Assembly: GCA_910583795.1 (NCBI GenBank)
Contig: CAJTZQ010000045.1
Location: forward strand, 1-28,463
From: an uncultured Muribaculaceae bacterium
GTDB taxonomy: Bacteria > Bacteroidota > Bacteroidia > Bacteroidales > Muribaculaceae
DNA: 28,463 nt
Direction: 5' to 3'
Shown here: piece after piece, positions 1 through 7,176 of the stretch
Layout of the letters: every line of letters begins with the position of its first letter
Position numbering within the stretch: position 1 is the stretch's first letter
Position numbers and translations under genes: made by a program
Notes under the pieces: generated by a model
Databases searched by the model: none
What the model was told of the DNA's origin: nothing
Seen by the model: the letters and a program-made list of their open reading frames with translations, nothing else

Positions 1-91
1 CATCACCACAAGAAAAAGGGTCACAGTAATCTGCGACCTCTTTGGTATAAGGCACCATGAAGGTGTTGTCTACGAAAATATAATCTGCCAT
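1..91 (-). CDS. GNAT-family N-acetyltransferase, N-terminal fragment (runs off window)
   Basis: Only the first 30 residues are in the window, starting MADYIFVDNTF and ending DYCDPFSCGD. The C-x-F-x-C-G-D stretch resembles the N-terminus of small Bacteroidales GNAT acetyltransferases, in which CGxxDLDxFF follows; that downstream part is outside the window. The ATG lies 2 bases after the stop of the 59-aa gene upstream, so the two are almost certainly co-transcribed and probably translationally coupled. Such short-partner plus GNAT pairs resemble type II toxin-antitoxin modules whose toxin acetylates aminoacyl-tRNA. That function is inferred from the arrangement, because no catalytic part is visible here. 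Confidence 0.55.
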   Translation of the reverse strand, partial: MADYIFVDNTFMVPYTKEVADYCDPFSCGD

Positions 92-93
92 TG

Positions 94-273
94 TCAGTCT
101 TTGCAGGGAGGGAATATAATATTCTTGGCACTGTCCAACATGGTGGAAAGCACCTTACGCTGGGATTCAGAGAGCTTTGGCGTAGGCAATTTTCCATTGC
201 GCTCCGCTTCCTCGGTAAAGATTCTTGCATCCTCACCCCAAAGCTCGGGGGATGTTTTAATTGTCATTGCCAT
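94..273 (-). CDS. Small 59-aa protein upstream of a GNAT gene (possible antitoxin)
   Basis: This complete 59-codon frame runs from MAMTIKTSPELWGEDA to NIIFPPCKD. The ATG at 273 is preceded by AAGGAGA at a spacing of about 8 bases, an unusually clear Shine-Dalgarno sequence for this group. A second ATG two codons in (267) is possible. The protein is charged and probably helical, with no membrane segment or signal peptide. It sits directly upstream of a GNAT gene with a 2-base gap, as antitoxins precede toxins. I recognise no DNA-binding fold such as ribbon-helix-helix with confidence, so the antitoxin role rests on context. Confidence 0.6.
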   Translation of the reverse strand: MAMTIKTSPELWGEDARIFTEEAERNGKLPTPKLSESQRKVLSTMLDSAKNIIFPPCKD

Positions 274-303
274 AGTTTTATCTCCTTATTTCTAATTTAA
301 GTA

Positions 304-322
304 CAAAGATAAAACAAATTTA
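304..322 (-). promoter_or_regulatory. Two tandem -7-type promoter boxes for the small gene/GNAT pair
   Basis: On the minus strand TATCTTTG (311-304) and TAAATTTG (322-315) both match the Bacteroidetes -7 consensus TAnnTTTG exactly. They lie 31-49 bases upstream of the ATG at 273. No convincing -33 TTTG is found at the usual 19-21 base spacing from either box. Confidence 0.45.
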
Positions 323-402
323 TCACATAATCAGCTTAATAGGCAGTCAAAATCATTTGAAGATATTCACATGGTCTTGTTTTATTTCATCATCTCTGCC
401 AC

Positions 403-783
403 GATAATGGACAGACGCCTTACTTCTCCTACCCGATGCTCTACCAGGGAAACTTTACGAGAAGGAAACCACAAGAGCAATCGTGATGTAAAGCCCGGCA
501 ACCGAAGCCGACTAAGAACAATAGTTGATTGAGTTGCGAACTTCCCACTGATGAGCCGTGCCGGCGAAATTGAAAACGCCGTCATGATTCTTCACGGAGA
601 GAAAGCCCACTCGTTCTATTTCGGTAGTGACGCCTACAAGAGGCTTACCGTAACCCCCGCAAAACCAACAACAAGCTCTTCATGGTCATTCCAGGCGCAA
701 GCCACACCGACCTCTATGATCAAAAGGACATCATCCCATTTGCAGAGATTGAGAAATTCTTCAATGAATATATCGGAAAATGA
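403..783 (+). pseudogene. Decayed alpha/beta hydrolase (dienelactone hydrolase/YcjY-like), C-terminal part
   Basis: Pieces of one protein appear in different plus-strand frames. PYFSYPMLYQGNF lies near 414-455, MILHGEKAHSFYFGSDAYK at about 584-640, and from about 654 a shifted frame gives NKLFMVIPGASHTDLYDQ continuing to EKFFNEYIGK and a TGA at 781-783. HGEKAHS.YF, then PGASHTDLYD with the catalytic-type His, then the final helix, is the order seen in alpha/beta hydrolases of the dienelactone/YcjY group. Stops lie upstream of the second piece and there is a frameshift near 645-655. The N-terminal half with the nucleophile is absent. It is a broken remnant and presumably not functional. Confidence 0.65.
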
Positions 784-859
784 ATCAACATTTCGATATC
801 TGAGAAACTGTTTAAATTTATTTGTCGAAGGAATTGAGAAGATTTGTCAGACAGATTTT

Positions 860-909
860 TGATATTTATGAAGGAGTTATGGGGTTCCATAATGACTGAA
901 TAAATATCA
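860..909. repeat. Nested inverted repeats (50 bp) in non-coding DNA
   Basis: An outer perfect 9-bp inverted repeat, TGATATTTA (860-868) and TAAATATCA (901-909), encloses an inner perfect stem TTATGG (877-882) and CCATAA (887-892) with loop GGTT. There is no T-run typical of a terminator after it. Apart from this, I see no gene between the hydrolase remnant and the secDF terminator (784-974). Confidence 0.45.
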
Positions 910-974
910 TAAAGATGCCGACAAAGACCTCAATGACAAGACAAAATAAATTTTAAACAGTTTCTGAAAGTATA

Positions 975-1025
975 CGGATAATAAAAATGCCGGAATGAAA
1001 TTCATTCCGGCATTTTTATTATCCG
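975..1025 (-). terminator. Intrinsic terminator of secDF; perfect 25-bp inverted repeat
   Basis: Bases 975-999 and 1001-1025 are exact reverse complements around one central base. The GC core is GCCGGAATGAA/TTCATTCCGGC, flanked by AAAAAT and ATTTTT so that a U-rich tail results in either direction. The arm nearest secDF begins 10 bases beyond the secDF stop codon, so it is its terminator, and by symmetry it could also stop transcripts arriving from the left. Confidence 0.85.
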
Positions 1026-1035
1026 TGGTTGTCGA

Positions 1036-4005
1036 TTATCTGAAACGGCGGTTGCCTTCGAGAGTCGGCTTGCCGTTGTCTACCACATTCTTCTTTGCAG
1101 AAGCCTTGATGATATTGTAGGCTATCGGGGCAGCACAATAGAGCGAGCAGAATGTACCTACGATCACACCGAAGATCATCGCAAATGTGAAGCTGCGGAT
1201 AGTGTCGCCGCCAAGGAAGAAGATACAGAGGAGCACGAGCAGAGTCGAGAACGATGTCATGATCGTACGGGTAAGTGTCGTGTTAAGACTCCTGTTGAAT
1301 GTAATAAAGCGATCTTCTTTCGGATATATCTTCATCATCTCGCGCACACGGTCAAATACAACCACAGTATCGTTGATCTGGTAACCGATGATTGTCAAGA
1401 CAGCAGCGATAAACGACTGGTCGATTTCCATTGAGAATGGGAGGAAGCCCCAGCAGATAGAATAGAATCCGACGATGAGGAATGCAGTCAAAGCCACAGC
1501 ACATACGGCGCCAACTGAGAACGCTATGGTGCGGAAGCGGAGAAGGATATATAGGAACATGCAGACCACTGCTATACCTACTGCCCAATATGCGTCGCGA
1601 CGCATGTCGTCTGCCACAGAAGGTCCTACTTTCTGGATAGAGATGATACCACGGCTCTCATCTGCGACAGCGAATGCGTTCATATCCATCACTACACCAT
1701 CAGCTCCTGTAAGTTCAGGCTGAAGGTTCTTGTAAAGAAGTCCTGTAACCTCGTTGTCGATATTCGCATCCTCACCACTGATCTTGTAGTTTGTGGAGAT
1801 ACGAACCTTGGTCGGGTTGTCGATTGTGATTACGCCCACGCTGACAGTCTTGTCGTTAGCTTCTTTCTGAAGCTGCTCAAGAAGACGGGCCTGAATTTCG
1901 GAAGGATTAACCTCTTTGTCGAACTGCACCACATAGTTGCGACCTCCGGAGAAGTCGATACCCTGGTTCATGCCACGGATTGCAAGAGACGCGATTGAAA
2001 TCACAATAAGAGCGATCCAGACAGTAGCTGCGGTCTTCCACTGACCAAGGAAGTTGATCTTGGTGTTGGCGAGGAAGTTGCGGCTGATACCGGTATCGAA
2101 AGTCATGTTGGCGCAACGACCATTCTTAGTGATAAGATCAAATGCGATACGGGTAAGGAAGACAGCCGTGAAGAACGAGCAGACAATACCGATGATAAGA
2201 GTGGTGGCGAAACCTTTGATCGGACCTGAACCGAAGAACAGAAGGATCACGCCGGTGATCACTGAAGTAAGGTTTGAGTCGAAGATCGCGGAGAATGCGT
2301 TGCTGTAACCTTCAGAGATTGCCTGACGGAGTTTCTTGCCAAGACGAAGTTCCTCTTTGGTGCGTTCGAAGATAAGCACATTGGCATCGACAGCCATACC
2401 GAGTGCGAGCACGATACCGGCAATACCGGAAAGTGTCAACACAGCCTGGAACGAAGCAAGGATACCGAGAGTGAAATAGAGGTTGAGCATCAAGCCCACG
2501 TTAGCTACAAGACCCGGAACGAGACCATAGATGCAGATCATGAAGATCATCAGGAGCACGAGAGCCACGATAAACGAAATGAAACCTTGCTGTATGGCTT
2601 CAGCACCGAGGCTCGGACCGATAACGTTGTTGCTGACCACGTCTACCTTTGCACTCATCTTACCTGATTTGAGCACGTTTGCAAGGTCGTTAGCCTCCTC
2701 TGGAGTGAACTGACCGGTGATCTCCGAGCTGCCGCCGGTGATCTCGTTGTTCACATTCGGGAATGAGTATACATTATTGTCAAGCACGATAGCGATAGGA
2801 CGCCCGATATTGTTGCGGGTAAGTGTAGCCCAAGCCTGAGCGCCTGCATCATTCATACGCATGTTGACAGTGTTACCGCGCATGTTGTCATATTCGCTTG
2901 TAGCGGAAGTAACGACGTCACCCTCGAGAGAAGCGTCGCCCTTAAGCGCCACGAGCTCCCAGTAAGGAGTGGTGCGGTCTTCACCGTTAGCTTTCTTCAT
3001 CACGTTGCCCTGGGCATCGTAAACGGGGAAGTCGACAGGCTTCACGCTCCATACTGCCGAGAAATCGCTGGGAAGTTTCTGCTTGGCAAGAGGAGATGCG
3101 AAAATGCTGTCTACAATAGCCTTGTTCTGAGGAGTCACCATACCGATAACCGGACTGCCCGCACGCTGGGTGCCACCAAGAAGTTCGATGATGTTGGTAT
3201 GGTTGATTGTATCCTGCTGAGCCCATGCCTGAGCAAAAGAAGCAAGATCATTGGCAATCTCATTATAGTTATAAACTTCGAAGAACTCGAGGTTTGCCGA
3301 AGACTTGAGCAGCTCTGTGACACGTTCCGGCTCTTTCACACCGGGGAGCTCAAGGAGAATCTGGCCGTTCTTATCCTGAAGCTTCTGAATGTTTGGTGCA
3401 ACCACACCAAACTGGTCGATACGTGTACGGAAGATGTTGAAGGCTGCGTCAACCTGGCTTTCCACCTGCTGCTGAAGAGCATTTACAACATCCTGGTTTG
3501 AAGAATTACTCTTAATCTTGCCAAGAAACTCACCCTCACGAGTGAAAAGTCCTGCCATGGCACCCGGCTGGATATAAGAGGCAACCTTGGAGATAAAATC
3601 CTTGTCACTCCCTTTCACGCCGTCTGCCTGAGCCTTGGCGATAGCATCGTTGATCTGACGAAGCTGGGCGTCGCCTGAAGCATATTGACGAAGAATGTCG
3701 GGCACGGAGATTTCGAGCACTACATTCATACCGCCTTTCAGGTCAAGGCCAAGCCCGATCTCAAGCTTACGCACCTGATTATAGGTGTAGCCGAGATACA
3801 CTTTCTCTTTGTCGATCGAATCGTTAAACTGCTTTAGATTCTGTTTGTAGGCATCATTGGTTACGTCGCTTGTCTTCGCCATCATTGCGGCATATTCCTC
3901 TGCCTTTTTCTCATAGTGGGACGTCACGAATGAGAACGAGATATAAAATCCGCAAATCAAGATCAAAAGGACGGCAATGGTGCTGATAAACCCTTTGTTC
4001 TGCAT
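1036..4005 (-). CDS. secDF: Fused protein-export membrane protein SecDF
   Basis: The 989-aa product joins SecD and SecF, the usual form in Bacteroidetes, and assists late Sec-dependent translocation across the inner membrane using the proton gradient. An N-terminal membrane segment (about 5-27) is followed by the SecD signature GLDLKGGMNVVLEI (about 85-98), a large periplasmic head and a six-helix bundle containing GMAVDANVLIFERTKEELR (about 536-554). The SecF half begins after about residue 640 with GIDFSGGRNYVVQF (about 680-693) and carries the matching GYQINDTVVVFDRVREM (about 872-888). Both conserved Asp motifs are intact and the length is normal. It has its own promoter and terminator. 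A degenerate A-rich leader with repeated AACAATAA units precedes the ATG. Confidence 0.97.
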   Translation of the reverse strand: MQNKGFISTIAVLLILICGFYISFSFVTSHYEKKAEEYAAMMAKTSDVTNDAYKQNLKQFNDSIDKEKVYLGYTYNQVRKLEIGLGLDLKGGMNVVLEISVPDILRQYASGDAQLRQINDAIAKAQADGVKGSDKDFISKVASYIQPGAMAGLFTREGEFLGKIKSNSSNQDVVNALQQQVESQVDAAFNIFRTRIDQFGVVAPNIQKLQDKNGQILLELPGVKEPERVTELLKSSANLEFFEVYNYNEIANDLASFAQAWAQQDTINHTNIIELLGGTQRAGSPVIGMVTPQNKAIVDSIFASPLAKQKLPSDFSAVWSVKPVDFPVYDAQGNVMKKANGEDRTTPYWELVALKGDASLEGDVVTSATSEYDNMRGNTVNMRMNDAGAQAWATLTRNNIGRPIAIVLDNNVYSFPNVNNEITGGSSEITGQFTPEEANDLANVLKSGKMSAKVDVVSNNVIGPSLGAEAIQQGFISFIVALVLLMIFMICIYGLVPGLVANVGLMLNLYFTLGILASFQAVLTLSGIAGIVLALGMAVDANVLIFERTKEELRLGKKLRQAISEGYSNAFSAIFDSNLTSVITGVILLFFGSGPIKGFATTLIIGIVCSFFTAVFLTRIAFDLITKNGRCANMTFDTGISRNFLANTKINFLGQWKTAATVWIALIVISIASLAIRGMNQGIDFSGGRNYVVQFDKEVNPSEIQARLLEQLQKEANDKTVSVGVITIDNPTKVRISTNYKISGEDANIDNEVTGLLYKNLQPELTGADGVVMDMNAFAVADESRGIISIQKVGPSVADDMRRDAYWAVGIAVVCMFLYILLRFRTIAFSVGAVCAVALTAFLIVGFYSICWGFLPFSMEIDQSFIAAVLTIIGYQINDTVVVFDRVREMMKIYPKEDRFITFNRSLNTTLTRTIMTSFSTLLVLLCIFFLGGDTIRSFTFAMIFGVIVGTFCSLYCAAPIAYNIIKASAKKNVVDNGKPTLEGNRRFR

Positions 4006-4093
4006 GTTTTGTTGTTTTATTGTTGTTTATTGTTTATTGTCAGGTGGAAAACATCAAGGCGCAATTCGCGCGCCTATATATTTTTTCAGCTTG

Positions 4094-4101
4094 CAAATAT
4101 A
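4094..4101 (-). promoter_or_regulatory. Probable secDF -7 promoter box
   Basis: TATATTTG on the minus strand is an exact match to TAnnTTTG and lies 89-96 bases upstream of the secDF ATG, implying a leader of about 80 nt. A -33 element at the standard distance is not obvious. Confidence 0.5.
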
Positions 4102-4208
4102 GTTCAAAATTTTGACCTAATACGCATTTCAAAGCCTAAAAATAGCGTTTTTATCTCATTTTAAATAAAATTTACCTCTTAATGCGCTCTCCAATCAAAT
4201 TTATTTGC

Positions 4209-4216
4209 TACTTTTG
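4209..4216 (+). promoter_or_regulatory. Probable -7 promoter box of the Ig-like lipoprotein gene
   Basis: TACTTTTG matches TAnnTTTG exactly and ends 25 bases before the chosen ATG, which would give a leader of about 20 nt. No clear -33 box was found. It is divergent from the secDF promoter about 110 bp away. Confidence 0.5.
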
Positions 4217-4241
4217 AAGTCGCAAACCACAACTATTGTCT

Positions 4242-6233
4242 ATGAATCGTCGCAGAAGGCATACAATTTATCTCCTCTGGGCTCTTGTTTTGGCAGGAGT
4301 CCTTGCATCGTGTGCCTCTATCGGCAACCCCTCCGGCGGTCCCCGCGACGAAGACCCTCCCAGATTTGTGAGAGCAAACCCGGCGCCAGGCTCCCTTAAT
4401 GTCAACAGGCAGAAGATAGAGATAGAATTTGACGAGCTTGTCAACGTGAAAGATGCATTCTCTAAAGTGGTGGTTTCGCCGATATCCAAATCTACTCCGA
4501 GAGTGTCTTCTCTCGGAAGAAAAATCACAGTGCAGTTTAACGACACTCTCATCCCCAACACAACCTATACCATCGATTTCGCCGACGCCATCGAAGACAA
4601 CAACGAAAGCAACAAGCTTCAGGGCTTCACTTATTCTTTCTCAACCGGCAACGTGCTCGACACTCTCCAGATTTCAGGCATGGTGCTTTCCGCAGATGCC
4701 CTCGAGCCTCAGCAGGGAATGCTTGTGGGGGTATATTCCAACCTTGCCGATTCAGCACTTTCCACCCTCCCGCTTGAGCGAGTGGCAAAGACCGACGACC
4801 GAGGACGTTTTTCCATTCAAGGTCTCGCACCGGGTGAATACCGTGTTTTTGCTGTCGCAGACGTCGACAACGATTATAAACGTGCAAATCCGGAAGAGGC
4901 AATGGCTTTCTACGATTTCACTCTTACTCCTACAGCAGAAAGGGTCAACGCTATAGACACTGTCTTCGACCTTCTCACAGGCGATGTCGACACAGTATTA
5001 AACCGTGAGCGAACACGTTTTCTCCCTAACGACATCCTCCTTCGTTCCTTTGAAAGCGATTATAAATCACAGTTCCTTCAGAAATATGAGCGTGTGGATT
5101 CAACACGCTTGAGATTTATTTTCAATGCGCCCTCCGAAACTTTGCCGGAAATATCACCGGTAAATGTTGAGGGGTATAAAGACTGGTGGACACTTGAACG
5201 TTCAGCAAAAAATGACACCCTCACCTATTGGCTCAATCCGGCGACCCTTGTGGCTACGGACAGTCTCCAGATAGCGGCAACTTATTTCCGCACAGACTCG
5301 GCTCAAAATCTCACTCTGGCGACCGACACCCTCAAATTTTTCACTCAACGCCCCAAGGTGACAAAGAAGAAAGACAAGAAAAAGAAAGACGAAAAAGCCG
5401 ACACTGTCCCCGTGAAGATACCTGCATTGGGATTCAAGATGATTTCTCAGTCAACGCAGGAAGTGAACCTGCCGTTGATTATGGAGTTTGACACTCCTCT
5501 CAATCGGTTTGACACCACGGCGTTCCATCTTGAAATGATGGTCGACACGGTGTGGGCGCCTGTGCCAAAAGCATGGAAACCTGAGCATGTGGATTCGCTT
5601 AACCCCCGCACGTTCAAGATCGAATATCCATGGGAATATGCAACGGAATACCGTCTCTCCGTCGACACTCTTGCCGCAACCGGCATTTATGGGCTTATGA
5701 CAGATCCCCTTGAACATAAATTCAAGACAAAGGCAGAAGAAGATTATTGTGCCTTGACTTTAAACATATCAAATTTCACCGACACAATCCCCGCGTTCGT
5801 GGAATTGGTCAACAATTCTGATGCGCCCGTGAGGAGAGAAAAAGTGGTGAACAATTCAGTGACATTCAAATATCTTGCCCCGGGGAAGTATTATGTAAGA
5901 ATTTTCGAAGACCATAACGGCAACGGCATCTACGACACAGGTGATTTCAATCTCCACCGACAGCCCGACATGGCATACTATTACCCTAAAATTATCAATC
6001 TGAAAAAAAATTGGGAAAAATCAGAATCATGGAACGTGTTTGACACCGCAATCGACCTGATGAAACCTGAAGCAATAAAGAAAAACAAACCTGCGACCGA
6101 CAAACGTAACCGCAACAACAAGTCGGAAAACGGACTCGAAGAGGAAGAGGAGGAGGATTATTTCGACCCGACCCGCAACCCGTTTGATCCCAACGACAAG
6201 GGCAGACGACGATCCAATTCATTTTCCCGTTGA
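4242..6233 (+). CDS. Ig-like domain lipoprotein (SbsA-type Ig fold), 663 aa
   Basis: The ATG at 4242 was chosen over an in-frame TTG two codons earlier because it gives a clean lipoprotein signal peptide, with an Arg-rich start, a hydrophobic core and the lipobox L-A-S-C (Cys at about 24). Residues about 38-130 (PPRFVRANPAPGS onward, ending YSFSTG) form an SbsA-type bacterial Ig-like domain. They are followed by a transthyretin/carboxypeptidase-regulatory-like segment (GRFSIQGLAPGEYRVFA). Similar beta-sandwich units recur near the C-terminus (YLAPGKYYVRIFEDHNGNG). A Lys-rich linker (about 375-385) and an acidic EEEEEED stretch near residue 640 are of low complexity. It is probably a structural or envelope protein. 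No enzymatic motif is seen and its specific role is unknown. Confidence 0.85.
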   Translation: MNRRRRHTIYLLWALVLAGVLASCASIGNPSGGPRDEDPPRFVRANPAPGSLNVNRQKIEIEFDELVNVKDAFSKVVVSPISKSTPRVSSLGRKITVQFNDTLIPNTTYTIDFADAIEDNNESNKLQGFTYSFSTGNVLDTLQISGMVLSADALEPQQGMLVGVYSNLADSALSTLPLERVAKTDDRGRFSIQGLAPGEYRVFAVADVDNDYKRANPEEAMAFYDFTLTPTAERVNAIDTVFDLLTGDVDTVLNRERTRFLPNDILLRSFESDYKSQFLQKYERVDSTRLRFIFNAPSETLPEISPVNVEGYKDWWTLERSAKNDTLTYWLNPATLVATDSLQIAATYFRTDSAQNLTLATDTLKFFTQRPKVTKKKDKKKKDEKADTVPVKIPALGFKMISQSTQEVNLPLIMEFDTPLNRFDTTAFHLEMMVDTVWAPVPKAWKPEHVDSLNPRTFKIEYPWEYATEYRLSVDTLAATGIYGLMTDPLEHKFKTKAEEDYCALTLNISNFTDTIPAFVELVNNSDAPVRREKVVNNSVTFKYLAPGKYYVRIFEDHNGNGIYDTGDFNLHRQPDMAYYYPKIINLKKNWEKSESWNVFDTAIDLMKPEAIKKNKPATDKRNRNNKSENGLEEEEEEDYFDPTRNPFDPNDKGRRRSNSFSR

Positions 6234-6240
6234 ACGGGAA
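6224..6240 (+). other. Hairpin whose loop is the stop codon of the Ig-like gene
   Basis: TTCCCGT (6224-6230) and ACGGGAA (6234-6240) are perfect complements and the 3-base loop is the TGA stop. There is no U-run afterwards, so it is not a standard terminator. It may influence termination or mRNA 3' stability. Confidence 0.35.
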
Positions 6241-6355
6241 CGCTATCCACATAGCCCTGATTTATAGCTTTAAGTAGCTACTTATCCCTAAACATTTCTA
6301 TTATTAATATTTTCACTTACACTCTTTTCGGGTGCATTTAACACAACAGACAATT

Positions 6356-6958
6356 ATGGAAAAAGGCATCAAATCCCGAAGGAAAATCTTAGGGGTGGCT
6401 TTCAAACTTTTTGCCACCTATTCCTACCCGGACGTATCTTATTCCCTGCTTGAAGAAGCCACAGGCATCAGCCGCGGCTCGATGGTGTATTATTTCAACA
6501 ATAAGGAGGGCATTTTCCGTGCAGTGCTCGACGCGTTTTTCTACGGACCCGACAACCTCGCTAAAATTAAACAGGAACAAAACAAATCATTGAAACTCTT
6601 CTATAATCTGTTCATTGAGAAAATAAAGGGAAATATTTCACTGCTTCTTCCCTATAACATACCTAACCTCAGTGAGGCAAGGCTCAACATTGAGCGGAGC
6701 GCCGCACAGTTCATACCTGGATTTAAGCAAAAGATGGCAACCACTCAGAAAGAAGATGGAGAAATCTGGGAGGAAGTGGTGCGTAATTCTATGGAATCCG
6801 GTGAGTTGCGCGGCGACATCGACATCAAGGCTACTGCAGAGCTGTTTCAGGCGATCACTCTCGGATTCTTCTATATGTGTTCAAAAGATCATCCCGAAGG
6901 AGGTGTGGATTATCTGCGCCATCTTTATGACGCCCAATATGCCCTCATCAAAAACTGA
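6356..6958 (+). CDS. TetR/AcrR-family transcriptional regulator
   Basis: The 200-aa product from the ATG at 6356 (MEKGIKSRRKILGVAFKLF) has the typical N-terminal TetR helix-turn-helix: SYSLLEEATGISRGSMVYYFNNKEGIFRAV at about residues 28-57, with the recognition-helix pattern GxxxGxxYYxFxxKE. The C-terminal about 140 residues are helical and variable, as expected for ligand binding and dimerisation. A GTG codon at 6332 would add 8 residues but lacks support. It is likely a repressor responding to a small molecule. It lies downstream of an envelope lipoprotein gene with a 122-bp gap, no efflux genes are adjacent, and its target is unknown. Confidence 0.9.
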   Translation: MEKGIKSRRKILGVAFKLFATYSYPDVSYSLLEEATGISRGSMVYYFNNKEGIFRAVLDAFFYGPDNLAKIKQEQNKSLKLFYNLFIEKIKGNISLLLPYNIPNLSEARLNIERSAAQFIPGFKQKMATTQKEDGEIWEEVVRNSMESGELRGDIDIKATAELFQAITLGFFYMCSKDHPEGGVDYLRHLYDAQYALIKN

Positions 6959-6993
6959 TGCACGTCTCTTTTCACACTTTCGAATTGCAAACT

Positions 6994-7035
6994 GAATACT
7001 TTTCTATAAAACAAACAGAATACTTTTCTATAAAA
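6994..7035. repeat. 18-bp direct repeat, period 24
   Basis: GAATACTTTTCTATAAAA occurs at 6994-7011 and exactly again at 7018-7035, separated by 6 bases. The second copy overlaps the left inverted end of the adjacent MITE-like element. Confidence 0.7.
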
Positions 7036-7174
7036 GAGGCTGTGTCATTATTGAAGTTTGATAAAATGTAGAGACATCGCGTTGCGATGCTGCATATGAT
7101 AATCAGAACCTTAATTTAACATGCCAAAAGCATCTCACTACATAAATTCAATTACGACACACCCCCTTTTATAG
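7028..7174. mobile_element. 147-bp MITE-like element or insertion-sequence remnant
   Basis: The 23-bp ends at 7028-7050 and 7152-7174 are inverted repeats matching at 19 of 23 positions. Both contain CTATAAAAG followed by GTGTGTC-like bases (AGGCTGTGTC and GGGGTGTGTC). There is no transposase frame inside. A small internal stem CATCGC-GTT-GCGATG lies at 7075-7089. The right end stops 2 bases short of the HTCS stop codon (7177-7179, read on the minus strand), so it could provide or disturb the 3' end of that transcript. The family is not identified. Confidence 0.55.
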
Positions 7175-7176
7175 AT

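Noticed and set aside
91..300. Plus-strand open frames opposite the left-end minus pair
   Set aside because: They are antisense to the 59-aa gene, which has the better ribosome binding site, promoter and GNAT partner.
551..862. Open 103-aa plus-strand frame starting MSRAGEIENAV
   Set aside because: Its first part is hydrolase-like, but the homology continues in another frame after about 650. It is a fragment of the pseudogene, not a gene.
4236..4241. TTG start two codons upstream for the Ig-like lipoprotein
   Set aside because: The ATG at 4242 gives a normal lipoprotein signal, and a TTG start has no support.
6994..7035. CRISPR-like direct repeats
   Set aside because: Only two copies with a 6-base spacer and no cas genes, so not a CRISPR array.
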